NCBI GenBank assembly: GCA_014859345.1
Contig: JACUUL010000014.1
Coordinates: 1-39,985 of the forward strand
Direction: 5' to 3'
DNA: 39,985 nucleotides
DNA from: Thermoleophilia bacterium
GTDB lineage: Bacteria > Actinomycetota > Thermoleophilia > BMS3ABIN01
The notes below the pieces were generated by a model that was given only the letters and a program-made list of their open reading frames with translations, had not been told where the DNA came from and searched no databases. The translations under genes were made by a program, and so were the position numbers. Shown here piece after piece: positions 16,628 through 25,897 of this stretch. How positions within the stretch are numbered: the first letter of the stretch is position 1; the number at the start of each line of letters is the position of its first letter.

Positions 16628-18067
16628 GTGAACCAGTTTTCATTGGTTTTTGCCCGGACCCTCACGGGTTTTACTTCTGAAATGAATGATTCTCCCTTGA
16701 ACGAAGCTCCAGAAAGCCCGACGGCAAATATGGATTTTGCCGCCGGCGGCAGAGAAGGCCGGCGTTCTCATATGGCGGCATTGTGGACGCTGGTTTTGCT
16801 GGTTGCCGGCACAATTGCTTATCCTGACACTTTTGTGTATGCTGCCCTGCGCGCGGGCTCCCTTCGGATAAGTCCCTTAGGCCTGCTTTTTGCCATTGCC
16901 ACTCCGGCGGTACTGTGGCGCCTGTGGATCTGCAGAAACCGGCAGGCGCTCTCTCCGCAGATAATCGATCTGATGCTGGCAGTATACATCGCCTTTATAA
17001 CCATAAGGGGGATGGCAGCAGCAAGCAATGCCAATCAACTGGGCCTGGTTCTCGCATTTGCGGGATATGTCCTTCTTGTTTACTACGGTTCCGCAGTTGT
17101 GGGCCAGGCGCAAAGATCGTTGCGGATAATGTTCCTTACGGTGGTTGTCATGGGAGTGGCTGCCGCAGCGTATGGCCTGATAGAGTTCGCCCTGGAGCGC
17201 AATATTCTTTATGGCGAGATCATCAAGGAAAGCGTAAGGCCATTCCCGGGAGAGGGATATCATCGAATCGGTTCGCTGCTGGGCCAGCCCGTGGTAATGG
17301 GAGCATTCATGGTCCAGACCATTCCGTTTGTCATTTACTTCTTTATCCGCTCCAGCGCAGCCTTGACGCGGTTCGCCTGGGGTGCGGCTGCGGTTGCGGT
17401 TTTTCTGGCTCTGATCGTCACGTACAGCAAAGGAGCATGGATCACAGCCGCTCTGCTGATTGTGGGAGGACTGGCCTGGATGACTCTCCGCCGGCCTCCC
17501 GCCACCCGCCGGCTGATTCTGCTGATGGGGGCAGTGGCTCTGGCAGCTGGCATGTTTACCGCAAGTTTCTATAATACGGTTCATGCTGGCACACTGTCGA
17601 AAGCGCGCACCAGCGAAAGCATTTCTCCCAGGACCTATATGTGGTCAAAAGCACCCGCCACCTTCATGGCAAATCCACTGATAGGCGCGGGGCTATGGAA
17701 GGGTGGCTCGGAAATACATCGTGTCAGCCAGGCTCCTGACCGGCCAAACCGGCCCATCGCGATTGATAATATGTATCTGACAGTGCTGATTGAGCAAGGA
17801 TTGTTCGGGGCGCTGCTTGGGGCATCGGTGCTGGTGCTTTTTGGGATCCATGTCCTGAAGTTGTTGAAGAAAGGTGGAACACAGGCGGGCTGGGCATGGC
17901 CTTTGGCTGTCTGTATGCTGGTCACTATCGTGAACGGACTCACTTTTGACATATTGATGGTTTGGCCTACGATGGTGGTATTCTGGCTGGCGTCGGGAAT
18001 GGTCAGGGCTTTGGGAGAGACAGCGAGGCAGGCCGGCCAGGCCCTGGACAGCCGGGTTTGCGGCTGA
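16628..18067 (+). CDS. O-antigen ligase/polymerase family membrane protein, copy 2
   Basis: This 479-residue multi-spanning protein is the paralogue of the ligase at 3169. It shares YPDT, GSLR.SPLG, YGSAVVGQAQRS-like spacing, a TYSKGAWIT segment and a polar loop with RTYMWSKAPATF and NPLIGAGL. Like the first copy it should join or polymerise lipid-linked glycan outside the membrane. The first 18 residues are unusual; GTG 16628 has only a weak ribosome site, and ATG 16682 is an in-frame alternative. It is the first gene of module B and is followed after 10 bases by the flippase at 18078. In module A the order is reversed (AlkP, flippase, ligase). Confidence 0.8.
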   Translation: MNQFSLVFARTLTGFTSEMNDSPLNEAPESPTANMDFAAGGREGRRSHMAALWTLVLLVAGTIAYPDTFVYAALRAGSLRISPLGLLFAIATPAVLWRLWICRNRQALSPQIIDLMLAVYIAFITIRGMAAASNANQLGLVLAFAGYVLLVYYGSAVVGQAQRSLRIMFLTVVVMGVAAAAYGLIEFALERNILYGEIIKESVRPFPGEGYHRIGSLLGQPVVMGAFMVQTIPFVIYFFIRSSAALTRFAWGAAAVAVFLALIVTYSKGAWITAALLIVGGLAWMTLRRPPATRRLILLMGAVALAAGMFTASFYNTVHAGTLSKARTSESISPRTYMWSKAPATFMANPLIGAGLWKGGSEIHRVSQAPDRPNRPIAIDNMYLTVLIEQGLFGALLGASVLVLFGIHVLKLLKKGGTQAGWAWPLAVCMLVTIVNGLTFDILMVWPTMVVFWLASGMVRALGETARQAGQALDSRVCG

Positions 18068-18077
18068 GGCCTGCGGA

Positions 18078-19634
18078 ATGCCGCGAGGTACATCATCCGG
18101 CGCCGAAAGCGCCGCAACCGACTCATACCTCCCCCACATAGCCCACGGCGCCGCCGTTAATTACGCGGGCATCATCGCCCGCATGGTCTTTTTGTACGGA
18201 TATACCTATCTGCTGGCGCGGATGCTGCCGGTGGCGGAGCTGGGCACTTTTTTTCTGATATTCAGCATGATCAGCCTGCTCGGCCTGGCCTCTCTGGCGG
18301 GGCTCGATCACGGTGTGGTCAGGTATGTCGCCCTGTATGCAGGTGAAGGCAAGCCGGGCCTGGCGTGGAGAACTGTAAAGGTCGCGCTGATTTTCGGCCT
18401 GCCCGTGGCGTCACTGGTCACTGTGGGATTGATCGTCATGGCTCCCCAGGCCGGAGAGCATTTCTTTGATGGCAGCGCTGAGGCCGTGAGCGCGCTCCGA
18501 ATATTCGCGTTCGCTATTCCCTTGCTGGTGGCGGCCAGGATGTTCAACGCTGCCACCCAGGGAATGCACCGGATGAAATACCAGGTTTTGAGCCGGGATT
18601 TCGGCGAGCAGATCGCCAAGATCGGGCTTTCGGCGGGAGCTCTCGTGTTCGGCTTGGGGCTGGCGGGGGTGATCTGGGCGAATCTGGCGTCAGTGGCGGT
18701 GGCGGCTGCTCTGTCACTGATTTTCGCCCTGATGGTGCTGGCCGGTCCGGCAAAGCACAGCCGAAGTGAAATCACCGGAGACCGCCCGATGGCGGCGATT
18801 TTGAGATATTCTTATCCGCTCGCTTTTTCCGCCGTCATGGCTGCCATGATGCTTACCATATCGACGCTCCTGCTGGGACTTTTGGGGACATCCGAGGATG
18901 TAGGGTTTTACGGCGTCGCGCTCAGGATCTCTCTATTCGGGACCAAGATCGTGGCCGCGTTCATCACTGTCTTTGCTCCCGTCATCGCTCATTTGTGGAA
19001 TCAGAGAAAGACTGAGGAGCTCGAGGGTCTTTATGTCACCGTCGGCCGCTGGATCTTCATTCTGACCTTTCCCATATTTTTGATAATTATCCTGTTTGCA
19101 GACTCGCTGATGTTAATATTCGGCGAAGGGTTCGTGGCCGGAAGCAATGCCCTGATAATTCTGGCAACAGGCCAGTTTTTAGCGGCGCTCACCGGAGCCG
19201 CGGGCCTGATGGTGTTGATGACCGGACGCTCCAAGCTGGAACTGTTGAACATAGCAGTAGCCCTGTCTACTGTGATCGGCCTCTGCCTGCTGCTGATTCC
19301 CAGATATGGCGTAGCGGGCGCGGCCATGGCTCATTTGTCAGCGCTGGGAATAGTCAATCTGCTGCGGGTGGTCGAGATCTGGATTCTCATGCGGATGCAT
19401 GCCTACAATCTCGGCTATCTAAAGCCGTTGCTGGCCGGCGGCATTGCCGCGGTCCTGGCTGGCTTGGCCGGCAGGTTTGTCATCCCGGAAGAGGGCCTGG
19501 TTCAAGTCGCCGTCCTTGCAAGCCTCTTCCTGCTCGTATATGTTTTTTCTATGGGGGTTCTGGGACTGAATGAGCAGGATAAGGACCTGCTCAGGAGGAT
19601 AAAAGCCAGCGCGGCCCAATACCGCGCCGCATGA
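18078..19634 (+). CDS. Polysaccharide flippase (Wzx-like), copy 2
   Basis: This 518-residue integral membrane protein is of the same MOP/Wzx flippase type as those at 1536 and 21381. It shares AGLDHGVVRYVALYAG, NAATQGMHRMKYQV with SRDFGEQ, and a C-terminal GLNEQDKD. The N-terminal 15 or so residues are polar (TSSGAESAATDS) and the first helix follows GAAVNYAG. The ATG lies 10 bases after the ligase stop, with GAGG-like purines upstream. An AlkP gene follows after 19 bases. It appears intact. The cargo is unknown; three flippases in one locus suggest several glycans or redundant copies. Confidence 0.88.
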   Translation: MPRGTSSGAESAATDSYLPHIAHGAAVNYAGIIARMVFLYGYTYLLARMLPVAELGTFFLIFSMISLLGLASLAGLDHGVVRYVALYAGEGKPGLAWRTVKVALIFGLPVASLVTVGLIVMAPQAGEHFFDGSAEAVSALRIFAFAIPLLVAARMFNAATQGMHRMKYQVLSRDFGEQIAKIGLSAGALVFGLGLAGVIWANLASVAVAAALSLIFALMVLAGPAKHSRSEITGDRPMAAILRYSYPLAFSAVMAAMMLTISTLLLGLLGTSEDVGFYGVALRISLFGTKIVAAFITVFAPVIAHLWNQRKTEELEGLYVTVGRWIFILTFPIFLIIILFADSLMLIFGEGFVAGSNALIILATGQFLAALTGAAGLMVLMTGRSKLELLNIAVALSTVIGLCLLLIPRYGVAGAAMAHLSALGIVNLLRVVEIWILMRMHAYNLGYLKPLLAGGIAAVLAGLAGRFVIPEEGLVQVAVLASLFLLVYVFSMGVLGLNEQDKDLLRRIKASAAQYRAA

Positions 19635-19653
19635 CGCCTGGGGATGGGTTGAT

Positions 19654-21354
19654 TTGTCGAAGGTACGCGTAATCGGTCTGGATGGAGCCACTTTTTCCAT
19701 CATCGATCATCTGGCCGCCGGAGGGCGCCTGCCGAATTTTTCACGGTTAATGGACAAGGGCAGGCGCGCCACCCTGCTTTCCACCGCGCCGCCGGTTACA
19801 TGGCCGGCCTGGGCCTCATTTTATACCGGCACCAATCCGGGCAAGACGGGAGCGGCCGATCTTTTCAGGTTCCGCCCCGGCACCTACAAGCTGGAGCCAA
19901 TGAATGCCGGCAACCTGCACGGCAGGCCCATCTGGTCGCTGGCCGGCGATGCCGGCAGGAGGGTGTGTGTCTACAACGTGCCGGTTACCTACCCGGCTGC
20001 GCCTGTCAATGGTATCCTCATCTCCGGCCTCGACGCCCCGAGCTTTAACCAGCACGCCATCTATCCACTGGAGTTTAAAGAGAAGCTCCTGTCGGCGGTC
20101 CCGGACTTTCAGATCAACTATCACAACGACGCCAAGTATCTGGTTAACCGCCATCCGGACCCTGTGCGGGAATGGATCCGGCGGCTGAAGGCATTTCTCG
20201 ACATGGAGATCAGGACCATCAATTACCTGATGGGCCTGGAGGACTGGGACCTCTTTGTCTCGGTGATCAGGTCGCCCGATATATTCCAGCATACCTTGTG
20301 GCGCGACGCCGAGAAGGCGATATCGGGCGAGGAGCTCAGCGCAGAAGAGCACCTGCGCGCAGAGGCGGTTTTTGAGTGCTATGAAGCCATCGACCGGCAG
20401 CTTGGAGAAACAGGCAGCGGCTGGGGGGTGGACGGGAATCTTGTCATCATGTCCGACCATGGCTTCGGCCGGCTGCGGGGCAGCGTCTGCCTGAACCGGG
20501 TGCTGGCCGAAGCCGGTCTGCTTAAATTTCACCCTTTGAGCGAGCGTAAGCGCACGCGTGAATTTCTAAGAAAGAAGCTGCAGGCCCGGATGTCCCACCA
20601 GACCCGGCAGAAGATCAAGCGGTTCCTGGGGAAAGAAAGGCCGGACGAAGGCTGGTCGACCTATGTGGACGTGCTCGTTTCCGATATCGACTGGGAGCAC
20701 ACTCGCGTCGCATCAATCGGCGGATTCGGATGCCTGTTCGTGAATATCAAAGGGCGCGATCCCCTGGGGACAGTATCCTCGGAAGAGGAGATGGAAAAGG
20801 TGATTGCCAAGGCCGAGGCGGCCATCTCCGGGCTCAGGGATCCCTGGGATGGGGAACCGATGGTCACCAGGTTCTACCGCAAGGAAGAGCTTTTTCACGG
20901 CCCTCTGGCCGCCGCCATGCCGGATCTGGTGGTTAATTTCAGGGACTGGTCTTACTGTCCGGTAATCGGCACCGCCACCGAGCTGGACGGAGGGCCGATC
21001 GTCAGGCCTCCGGTTCAGGACTGGAAGCAGCTTGCCCATACCGGAACCCACCGGCGGGAAGGCATCCTGATCCTGGCAGGCGCCGCCGGCATGGAAGGCG
21101 CCGAGCCGGACCAGGCGGACATGGTGGACGTGGCTCCGACCATAGCCGATCTCCTGGGCCTGCCCCGGGTTGAGGAGTGGGACGGCCGAAGCCTTCTGAA
21201 GGAGCCGGTTGAAGGGAACGAAGCCCAGCCGGACGAAGACAAACCTGCTGCCGACGGGGCTCCCCCCGCGAGCCGGCCGGAGGATCTGCCGGCATATTCG
21301 GAAGAGGACGAGGATGAAGTGCGAAAGCGCCTGGGCGACTTGGGATACCTTTAG
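19654..21354 (+). CDS. AlkP-superfamily phosphodiesterase (module B, copy 1)
   Basis: This 566-residue enzyme of the type I phosphodiesterase/nucleotide pyrophosphatase branch has the full metal set: IGLDGATF near residue 7-14, PPVTWPAWASFYTG with the presumed Thr nucleophile, SPDIFQH (Asp and His), SDHGFG, and GTHRREG near 465. It has no signal peptide. An insert of about 100 residues with a basic helix (ERKRTREFLRKK) sits in the middle. After a Pro/Glu-rich linker it ends in an acidic helix (EEDEDEVRKRLGDLGYL), a tail also seen at 22951 but missing at 208. The start is TTG, as in both other AlkP genes. It lies between two flippase genes, which suggests a substrate linked to lipid-carrier glycans; that is inference. 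Confidence 0.87.
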   Translation: MSKVRVIGLDGATFSIIDHLAAGGRLPNFSRLMDKGRRATLLSTAPPVTWPAWASFYTGTNPGKTGAADLFRFRPGTYKLEPMNAGNLHGRPIWSLAGDAGRRVCVYNVPVTYPAAPVNGILISGLDAPSFNQHAIYPLEFKEKLLSAVPDFQINYHNDAKYLVNRHPDPVREWIRRLKAFLDMEIRTINYLMGLEDWDLFVSVIRSPDIFQHTLWRDAEKAISGEELSAEEHLRAEAVFECYEAIDRQLGETGSGWGVDGNLVIMSDHGFGRLRGSVCLNRVLAEAGLLKFHPLSERKRTREFLRKKLQARMSHQTRQKIKRFLGKERPDEGWSTYVDVLVSDIDWEHTRVASIGGFGCLFVNIKGRDPLGTVSSEEEMEKVIAKAEAAISGLRDPWDGEPMVTRFYRKEELFHGPLAAAMPDLVVNFRDWSYCPVIGTATELDGGPIVRPPVQDWKQLAHTGTHRREGILILAGAAGMEGAEPDQADMVDVAPTIADLLGLPRVEEWDGRSLLKEPVEGNEAQPDEDKPAADGAPPASRPEDLPAYSEEDEDEVRKRLGDLGYL

Positions 21355-21380
21355 TTATATCTCTCTATTAGCGATGGCGG

Positions 21381-22934
21381 GTGGAGGAATCGGGCGAAAT
21401 CTCTAACGGGCCGCCGGGCCCGCAAGCAAAGACAGGTTATCTTCCCCATATAGCCAGGGGAGCGGCGATCAATTTCTCCGGCATCTTCGGCCGGGCGTTG
21501 ATCGTCTACGTTTATACCTTTATTCTGGCGCGGCTGATGGCTCCCGAACAGCTGGGCGAATTCTTCCTGATGTTCACCGTTATCAACCTGGTGGCGCTGG
21601 CTGCGGTGGCCGGCCTTGATTTCGGGATACTGCGCTACGTCGCCCTCTATGCTGGAGTCGGTGAGCTTGGGTCCGCCAAGAAGGTCGTAAAGGGGGCGGT
21701 TCTTTTAGGGCTGGCGACCAGCGTGACATTGATGATCATTCTTTGGTTGTCCGCTCCCGCCATTAACCGCATCCTGTTCGACGATAGCAATGTCGCCGTT
21801 AACGGAATTCGCATTTTTGCGATTGCCATCCCCCTGATGGTTTGCGCCCGGCTGTTCAACGCCACCACCCAGGGCATGCACCAGATGCGCTTCCAGGTCT
21901 ACGCCAACGACATAGGCGAGCAGGTATCCAAACTTCTGCTGGCGGGAACGGCGCTGATCCTGGGGGCGGGCCTGATCGGCGTGGTGCTGGCAAACGTGAC
22001 CGCGGTGGCTATCGGCTTGATGATGGCGGCGACTTTCGCGTTATGGGTGCTTTTCCGCCGGCCGGAGACGGCCGAGTCATCCGAGAAGCCGGTTGCCAAT
22101 CTCGTCAAGTATTCCGTGCCCCTGGCGGCAACGACCGTTTTGATGGCGCTTATCATGTGGATAGACACGCTGCTGCTCGGATATTTCTCGACCTCCACAA
22201 ATGTCGGCTATTACGCCGTGGCGGCCAAGGTGGCGCTGGTAAGCGCCAGGATACTGACCGCTTTTGCCGCCGTGTTCTCCCCGGTGATCTCCGATCTCTG
22301 GAACCGCCGCCAGGGAGAGGAGCTGAACATTCTTTTCAAGACGGTCAGCCGATGGATATTTACCATGACCTATCCGATATTCCTGGTGCTGGCGGTTTTC
22401 GCGGATCCCGTGTTGAGCATTTTCGGCGCTGATTTCGTGGTGGCGAGCACGGCCATGATCATGATTGCCTTCGGCCAGCTGGTAACCGCCAGCACCGGCA
22501 CCGCCAGCATGATGCTCCTGATGTCGGGGCGCTCGCGCCTGGAGCTGGTCAACGTGCTGATAATCCTGGTTTTTGACGTTATCATGTGTATATTGCTTAT
22601 TCCCCGCTTCGGACTGGCCGGGGCGGCCTTCGCCAATATGGCGTCTTTCTCCCTGGTGAACATGATCAGGGTGGTTGAGGTATGGTTTCTCATGCGGCTT
22701 CACGCTTTTGACCGATTTTACTTTAAGCCGCTGCTGTCAGGCGCCATGGGCGCCGCTGTGGTATTCGTGGCGGGCAGGTTTCTGCTGGCTGACGGGCAGC
22801 CGGTCCGGATAGCCGCGCTGGCAGCCGTCATGGTTATCCTTTATGTAGGCTCGATGGCGCTCATGGGATTCAATGAAAGGGATAAAAAAATATTAAACAT
22901 GGTCAAGACGCGCCTGGCGAGGGCGGAGGCCTGA
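21381..22934 (+). CDS. Polysaccharide flippase (Wzx-like), copy 3
   Basis: This 517-residue MOP/Wzx-type flippase has AGLDFGILRYVALYAG, NATTQGMHQMRFQV with NDIGEQVSK, and a C-terminal GFNERDKK. Its order and signatures match the flippases at 1536 and 18078. The GTG start at 21381 reads GTG GAG GAA; an ATG 7 bases upstream opens only a ten-codon frame that stops at once. It lies 26 bases after the previous AlkP gene and 16 before the next one. The repeating flippase-AlkP-flippase-AlkP order indicates a tandem duplication of the pair followed by divergence. Confidence 0.88.
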   Translation: MEESGEISNGPPGPQAKTGYLPHIARGAAINFSGIFGRALIVYVYTFILARLMAPEQLGEFFLMFTVINLVALAAVAGLDFGILRYVALYAGVGELGSAKKVVKGAVLLGLATSVTLMIILWLSAPAINRILFDDSNVAVNGIRIFAIAIPLMVCARLFNATTQGMHQMRFQVYANDIGEQVSKLLLAGTALILGAGLIGVVLANVTAVAIGLMMAATFALWVLFRRPETAESSEKPVANLVKYSVPLAATTVLMALIMWIDTLLLGYFSTSTNVGYYAVAAKVALVSARILTAFAAVFSPVISDLWNRRQGEELNILFKTVSRWIFTMTYPIFLVLAVFADPVLSIFGADFVVASTAMIMIAFGQLVTASTGTASMMLLMSGRSRLELVNVLIILVFDVIMCILLIPRFGLAGAAFANMASFSLVNMIRVVEVWFLMRLHAFDRFYFKPLLSGAMGAAVVFVAGRFLLADGQPVRIAALAAVMVILYVGSMALMGFNERDKKILNMVKTRLARAEA

Positions 22935-22950
22935 AGCGGAAAGGAACCGG

Positions 22951-24639
22951 TTGTCAAAACTTTTGGTGATAGGACTCGATGGCGGCACCTTTACCGTTAT
23001 TGATTACCTGATCGGGAAGAACAGGCTGCCCAATTTCGCCCGCCTGATTGAATCCGGGAGCCACGCGACCCTGATGTCGACCCTGCCTCCGATCACCCCG
23101 GCCGCCTGGTCTTCTTTCTTCACCGGCACAAACCCGGGCAAACACGGTTCCGTGGGCTTTTTCCGTTTCCGGGAAGGCACATACCAGCTCGAGCCGATGA
23201 ACGCCGCCAATGTCCGGGGAGCTTCCGTCTGGGGCCTGGTCTCCGGGGTGGGCAAACGCGTGTGCGTTTACGATGTGCCGGTCACATATCCCGCTTATGA
23301 GGTCAACGGAGTCATGATTTCCGGGATGGATGCGCCCCATCTGGACGAAAAATCAACATTTCCGCGGACATTCAGGGAGGAATTGCTTGAGTCCGTGCCG
23401 GATTTCGCCATATCCTCCTCCGTGGATTCCCCGTATCTCCTGAGCCATCATCCCGATCCTGTCGGCGAGTGCATAAGGCAGCTCAGGGCGCACCTGGACG
23501 TCGAGCTGAGGACGGTCCGCTATCTGATGGAGAAAGAGGACTGGGACATGCTGGTGGCTGTCATCAGGTCTCCCGACAGCTTTCAGCATATCTTCTGGGA
23601 TTCGGCGGAGAAGGTGATGAGGGCGGATCCTGCGGCGGATGATGAGGACCGGCGGCGGGCCGAGTCGGTTTTTTTATGTTATGAGGTCCTGGACAGCGAG
23701 CTGGGCGAGAGGTGGATGCGATGGGGAAAGGACCGGAACCTGCTGATCATGTCCGATCACGGTTTCGGCCGCCTCGAGAAAGAGATCTGCCTCAACAGGG
23801 TGCTGGCCGAGGCGGGTCTGCTTCATTTCCATCCGGTACGAACCAGGCAGAAAGCCAGAAAATACCTCATGGGGAAGCTTCAGGCCCATCTTCCGGTGAG
23901 GACCCGGCGAGGGGTGAGGAAGCTGCTGGGCCGGGACGTAAGCGGCAGGCGCTGGGAGATCTTTGTCGATGCGCTGATCTCGGATATCGACTTCAGCCGC
24001 ACCCGGATCTTTTCCATCTCGCAGTTCGGCTGCCTGTTCGTGAATACGAAAGGGCGCTATCCTTCCGGAACAGTCGCGGGAGAGATGGAGAGGCGGCTGG
24101 TGATCGACGAAACCGTTGCCGCGCTGGAGGAGCTGGCCGATCCCGGGGACGGCCTGCCGGTCCTGTCGCGGTTTGACCGCAAAGAGGAGATATACAGCGG
24201 GCCGTTGATGGAGGAGATGCCCGACCTGGTGATAAACATGAGGGAATATGCCTACCGCGGCATCCACAGCACTCAGCTCGAGCTGGCGGAGCCGGGCATC
24301 ATCAGGGAGCCGATGAAAAAGTGGGGGCCACTGGCACATACCGGCGCCCATCGGCGCGAGGGCATCCTGGTCATGCACGGGCCGGACATCCTGCCCGCGG
24401 ATCTGGGTCAGGTGCAGATGGTGGACGTGGCCCCGACCATCGGCGCGCTTCTGGACCTTCCATATCCCGAGGATTGGGACGGTAGGGCCCTGACAGAAGC
24501 TTTCAGGGATAAAAAAGGACAACCGCGTGCCGCCGAGGCAATATCCGCTGCCCAGGAGCCCGGTCCGGGCCCCTCAGTCTATACGGAAGAAGAGGAAGAC
24601 GAGGTGCGCAGGCGCCTTGAAAATCTTGGTTATCTGTAG
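22951..24639 (+). CDS. AlkP-superfamily phosphodiesterase (module B, copy 2)
   Basis: This 562-residue enzyme is the closest relative of the one at 19654. It carries IGLDGGTF near residue 7-14, PPITPAAWSSFFTGTNPG, SPDSFQH, SDHGFG and GAHRREG, giving the full two-metal set. Where the 19654 copy has TWPAW at the nucleophile region, this one has TPAAW, so the Thr is kept. It lacks a signal peptide and ends in the same acidic tail (EEEEDEVRRRLENLGYL) after a Pro/Ala-rich linker. The TTG start has AAAGGAA upstream at good spacing. The GT4 gene follows after 24 bases. Cytoplasmic location and phosphodiester chemistry follow from the family; the substrate is unknown. Confidence 0.87.
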   Translation: MSKLLVIGLDGGTFTVIDYLIGKNRLPNFARLIESGSHATLMSTLPPITPAAWSSFFTGTNPGKHGSVGFFRFREGTYQLEPMNAANVRGASVWGLVSGVGKRVCVYDVPVTYPAYEVNGVMISGMDAPHLDEKSTFPRTFREELLESVPDFAISSSVDSPYLLSHHPDPVGECIRQLRAHLDVELRTVRYLMEKEDWDMLVAVIRSPDSFQHIFWDSAEKVMRADPAADDEDRRRAESVFLCYEVLDSELGERWMRWGKDRNLLIMSDHGFGRLEKEICLNRVLAEAGLLHFHPVRTRQKARKYLMGKLQAHLPVRTRRGVRKLLGRDVSGRRWEIFVDALISDIDFSRTRIFSISQFGCLFVNTKGRYPSGTVAGEMERRLVIDETVAALEELADPGDGLPVLSRFDRKEEIYSGPLMEEMPDLVINMREYAYRGIHSTQLELAEPGIIREPMKKWGPLAHTGAHRREGILVMHGPDILPADLGQVQMVDVAPTIGALLDLPYPEDWDGRALTEAFRDKKGQPRAAEAISAAQEPGPGPSVYTEEEEDEVRRRLENLGYL

Positions 24640-24663
24640 TCCATTATCAACGGCCGGGCAGTC

Positions 24664-25839
24664 GTGAAAATCATTCAGGTAGCGGCCAACCTCAGACGCG
24701 GCGGCATGCCGCTTCAGGTGCTGGGTCTGTCTTCAGGGCTGAAGGAGCGCGGTCACGAGGTGCTCGTGCTCAGCCTGGACGACGCTCCCCTGGCGCCGGA
24801 GTTCAGGCGAAGCGGCATCCAGGTGGAGACGGCCGCCGGGCTGGGGGAACGGGCCAGCCGCAACCCGCTGACGCTGGCCCGGGTGGCGCGCCGTGTGGGC
24901 GAGGCCATAAGAAAGGTCGAGCCGGACGTAGTGCATTCTCATGGGCCGCGGGCCCATCTTTTTACCGGGCTGGCCTGGCGCTCGCGCAGGAATGCCGCCT
25001 GGGTGGCCAGTTTCCATGGTTCTTTCTCCCAATTCGTGGAGGGCAACGAGGAAGAGGCCGGACATTTCAGGCGGCGCCTGAGGAAGTTGCAGTACGGCTC
25101 CCTGGACCGTCTGACTGTGCGGGCCGCGGGCAGGGGGATCGCCGTCTGTGAGGCCACCCGTAAGGAAATGGTGGCGGAGCTCGGAATTAATCCAGGTTCC
25201 GTGGCGGTGGTCCCAAACGGCGTCGAGGAACCGCGGCTTGATGAGGCAGCCATCCAGGAGATACGCGGGCGGTTCGGCTGCGGGGCGGCGCAAAGGCTCG
25301 TCACTTATGTCGGCCGGGTAGCCTGGCACAAGGGAGCCCGGGACCTGATCGAAGCGATGGAAGAAGCGGGGCAGAAAAGACCCGAAGCGAGGTTTCTGAT
25401 TGTCGGGGACGGGCCCATGGAGAACGAGCTGCGCCGCCGGGCCGAAACCGGACCGCTGCGGGGAAGGGCCCGGGTCAAGGGCAGGCTGGATTGCGGCGCC
25501 GAAATCATCGCCGCTTCGGATATCATCCTGTTGCCCTCGCTCTCTGAAGGATTGCCCATTACCCTGCTGGAGGCAGCCGCTGCCGGCCGGCCGGCCGTAG
25601 CCACTAACGTGGGCGGCATCCCGGAGATAGTCAGGCATGGCGAGACGGGCTTACTGGTCAAGCCGCGCCGTCCCCACGACTTCGCAGAGGCGATACTTGA
25701 ACTGCTGGACGACGAGCCGCGGCGCTTGCGGATGGGGGCAGCCGCCAAACTGCTGTGGCGGCAGGAGTTCACCCTGGATAAAATGGTTGACAGGACGGAA
25801 GCGATTTATGAGGAGATTGTCTTCAGGCGCCAGGGTTGA
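24664..25839 (+). CDS. GT4 glycosyltransferase ending module B
   Basis: This is a 391-residue GT-B, GT4-family enzyme. The N-terminus starts with MKIIQVAANLRRGGMPLQV, the typical strand plus Gly-Gly acceptor loop. The donor domain has TYVGRVAWHKGARD near 215-230, the acidic motif SEGLPITLLEAAAAG, then NVGGIPEIV and GETGLLV. It is expected on the cytoplasmic face of the membrane. GTG 24664 begins 24 bases after the AlkP stop. An inverted pair AGGCGCC/GGCGCCT (25825-25831 and 25848-25854) overlaps its stop codon and could slow transcription before the convergent gene, but there is no U-run. Sugar specificity is unknown. Confidence 0.88.
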   Translation: MKIIQVAANLRRGGMPLQVLGLSSGLKERGHEVLVLSLDDAPLAPEFRRSGIQVETAAGLGERASRNPLTLARVARRVGEAIRKVEPDVVHSHGPRAHLFTGLAWRSRRNAAWVASFHGSFSQFVEGNEEEAGHFRRRLRKLQYGSLDRLTVRAAGRGIAVCEATRKEMVAELGINPGSVAVVPNGVEEPRLDEAAIQEIRGRFGCGAAQRLVTYVGRVAWHKGARDLIEAMEEAGQKRPEARFLIVGDGPMENELRRRAETGPLRGRARVKGRLDCGAEIIAASDIILLPSLSEGLPITLLEAAAAGRPAVATNVGGIPEIVRHGETGLLVKPRRPHDFAEAILELLDDEPRRLRMGAAAKLLWRQEFTLDKMVDRTEAIYEEIVFRRQG

Positions 25840-25897
25840 GCCGGCTCGGCGCCTCGCCCGCCTTTGCGCATAAGAACGTACTGCCTCCGGCCCGCGC

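Noticed and set aside
24733-25638. Long minus-strand open frame over the GT4 gene
   Set aside because: The plus strand has the complete GT4 motifs; the antisense product is low-complexity and Pro/Gly/Arg-rich.
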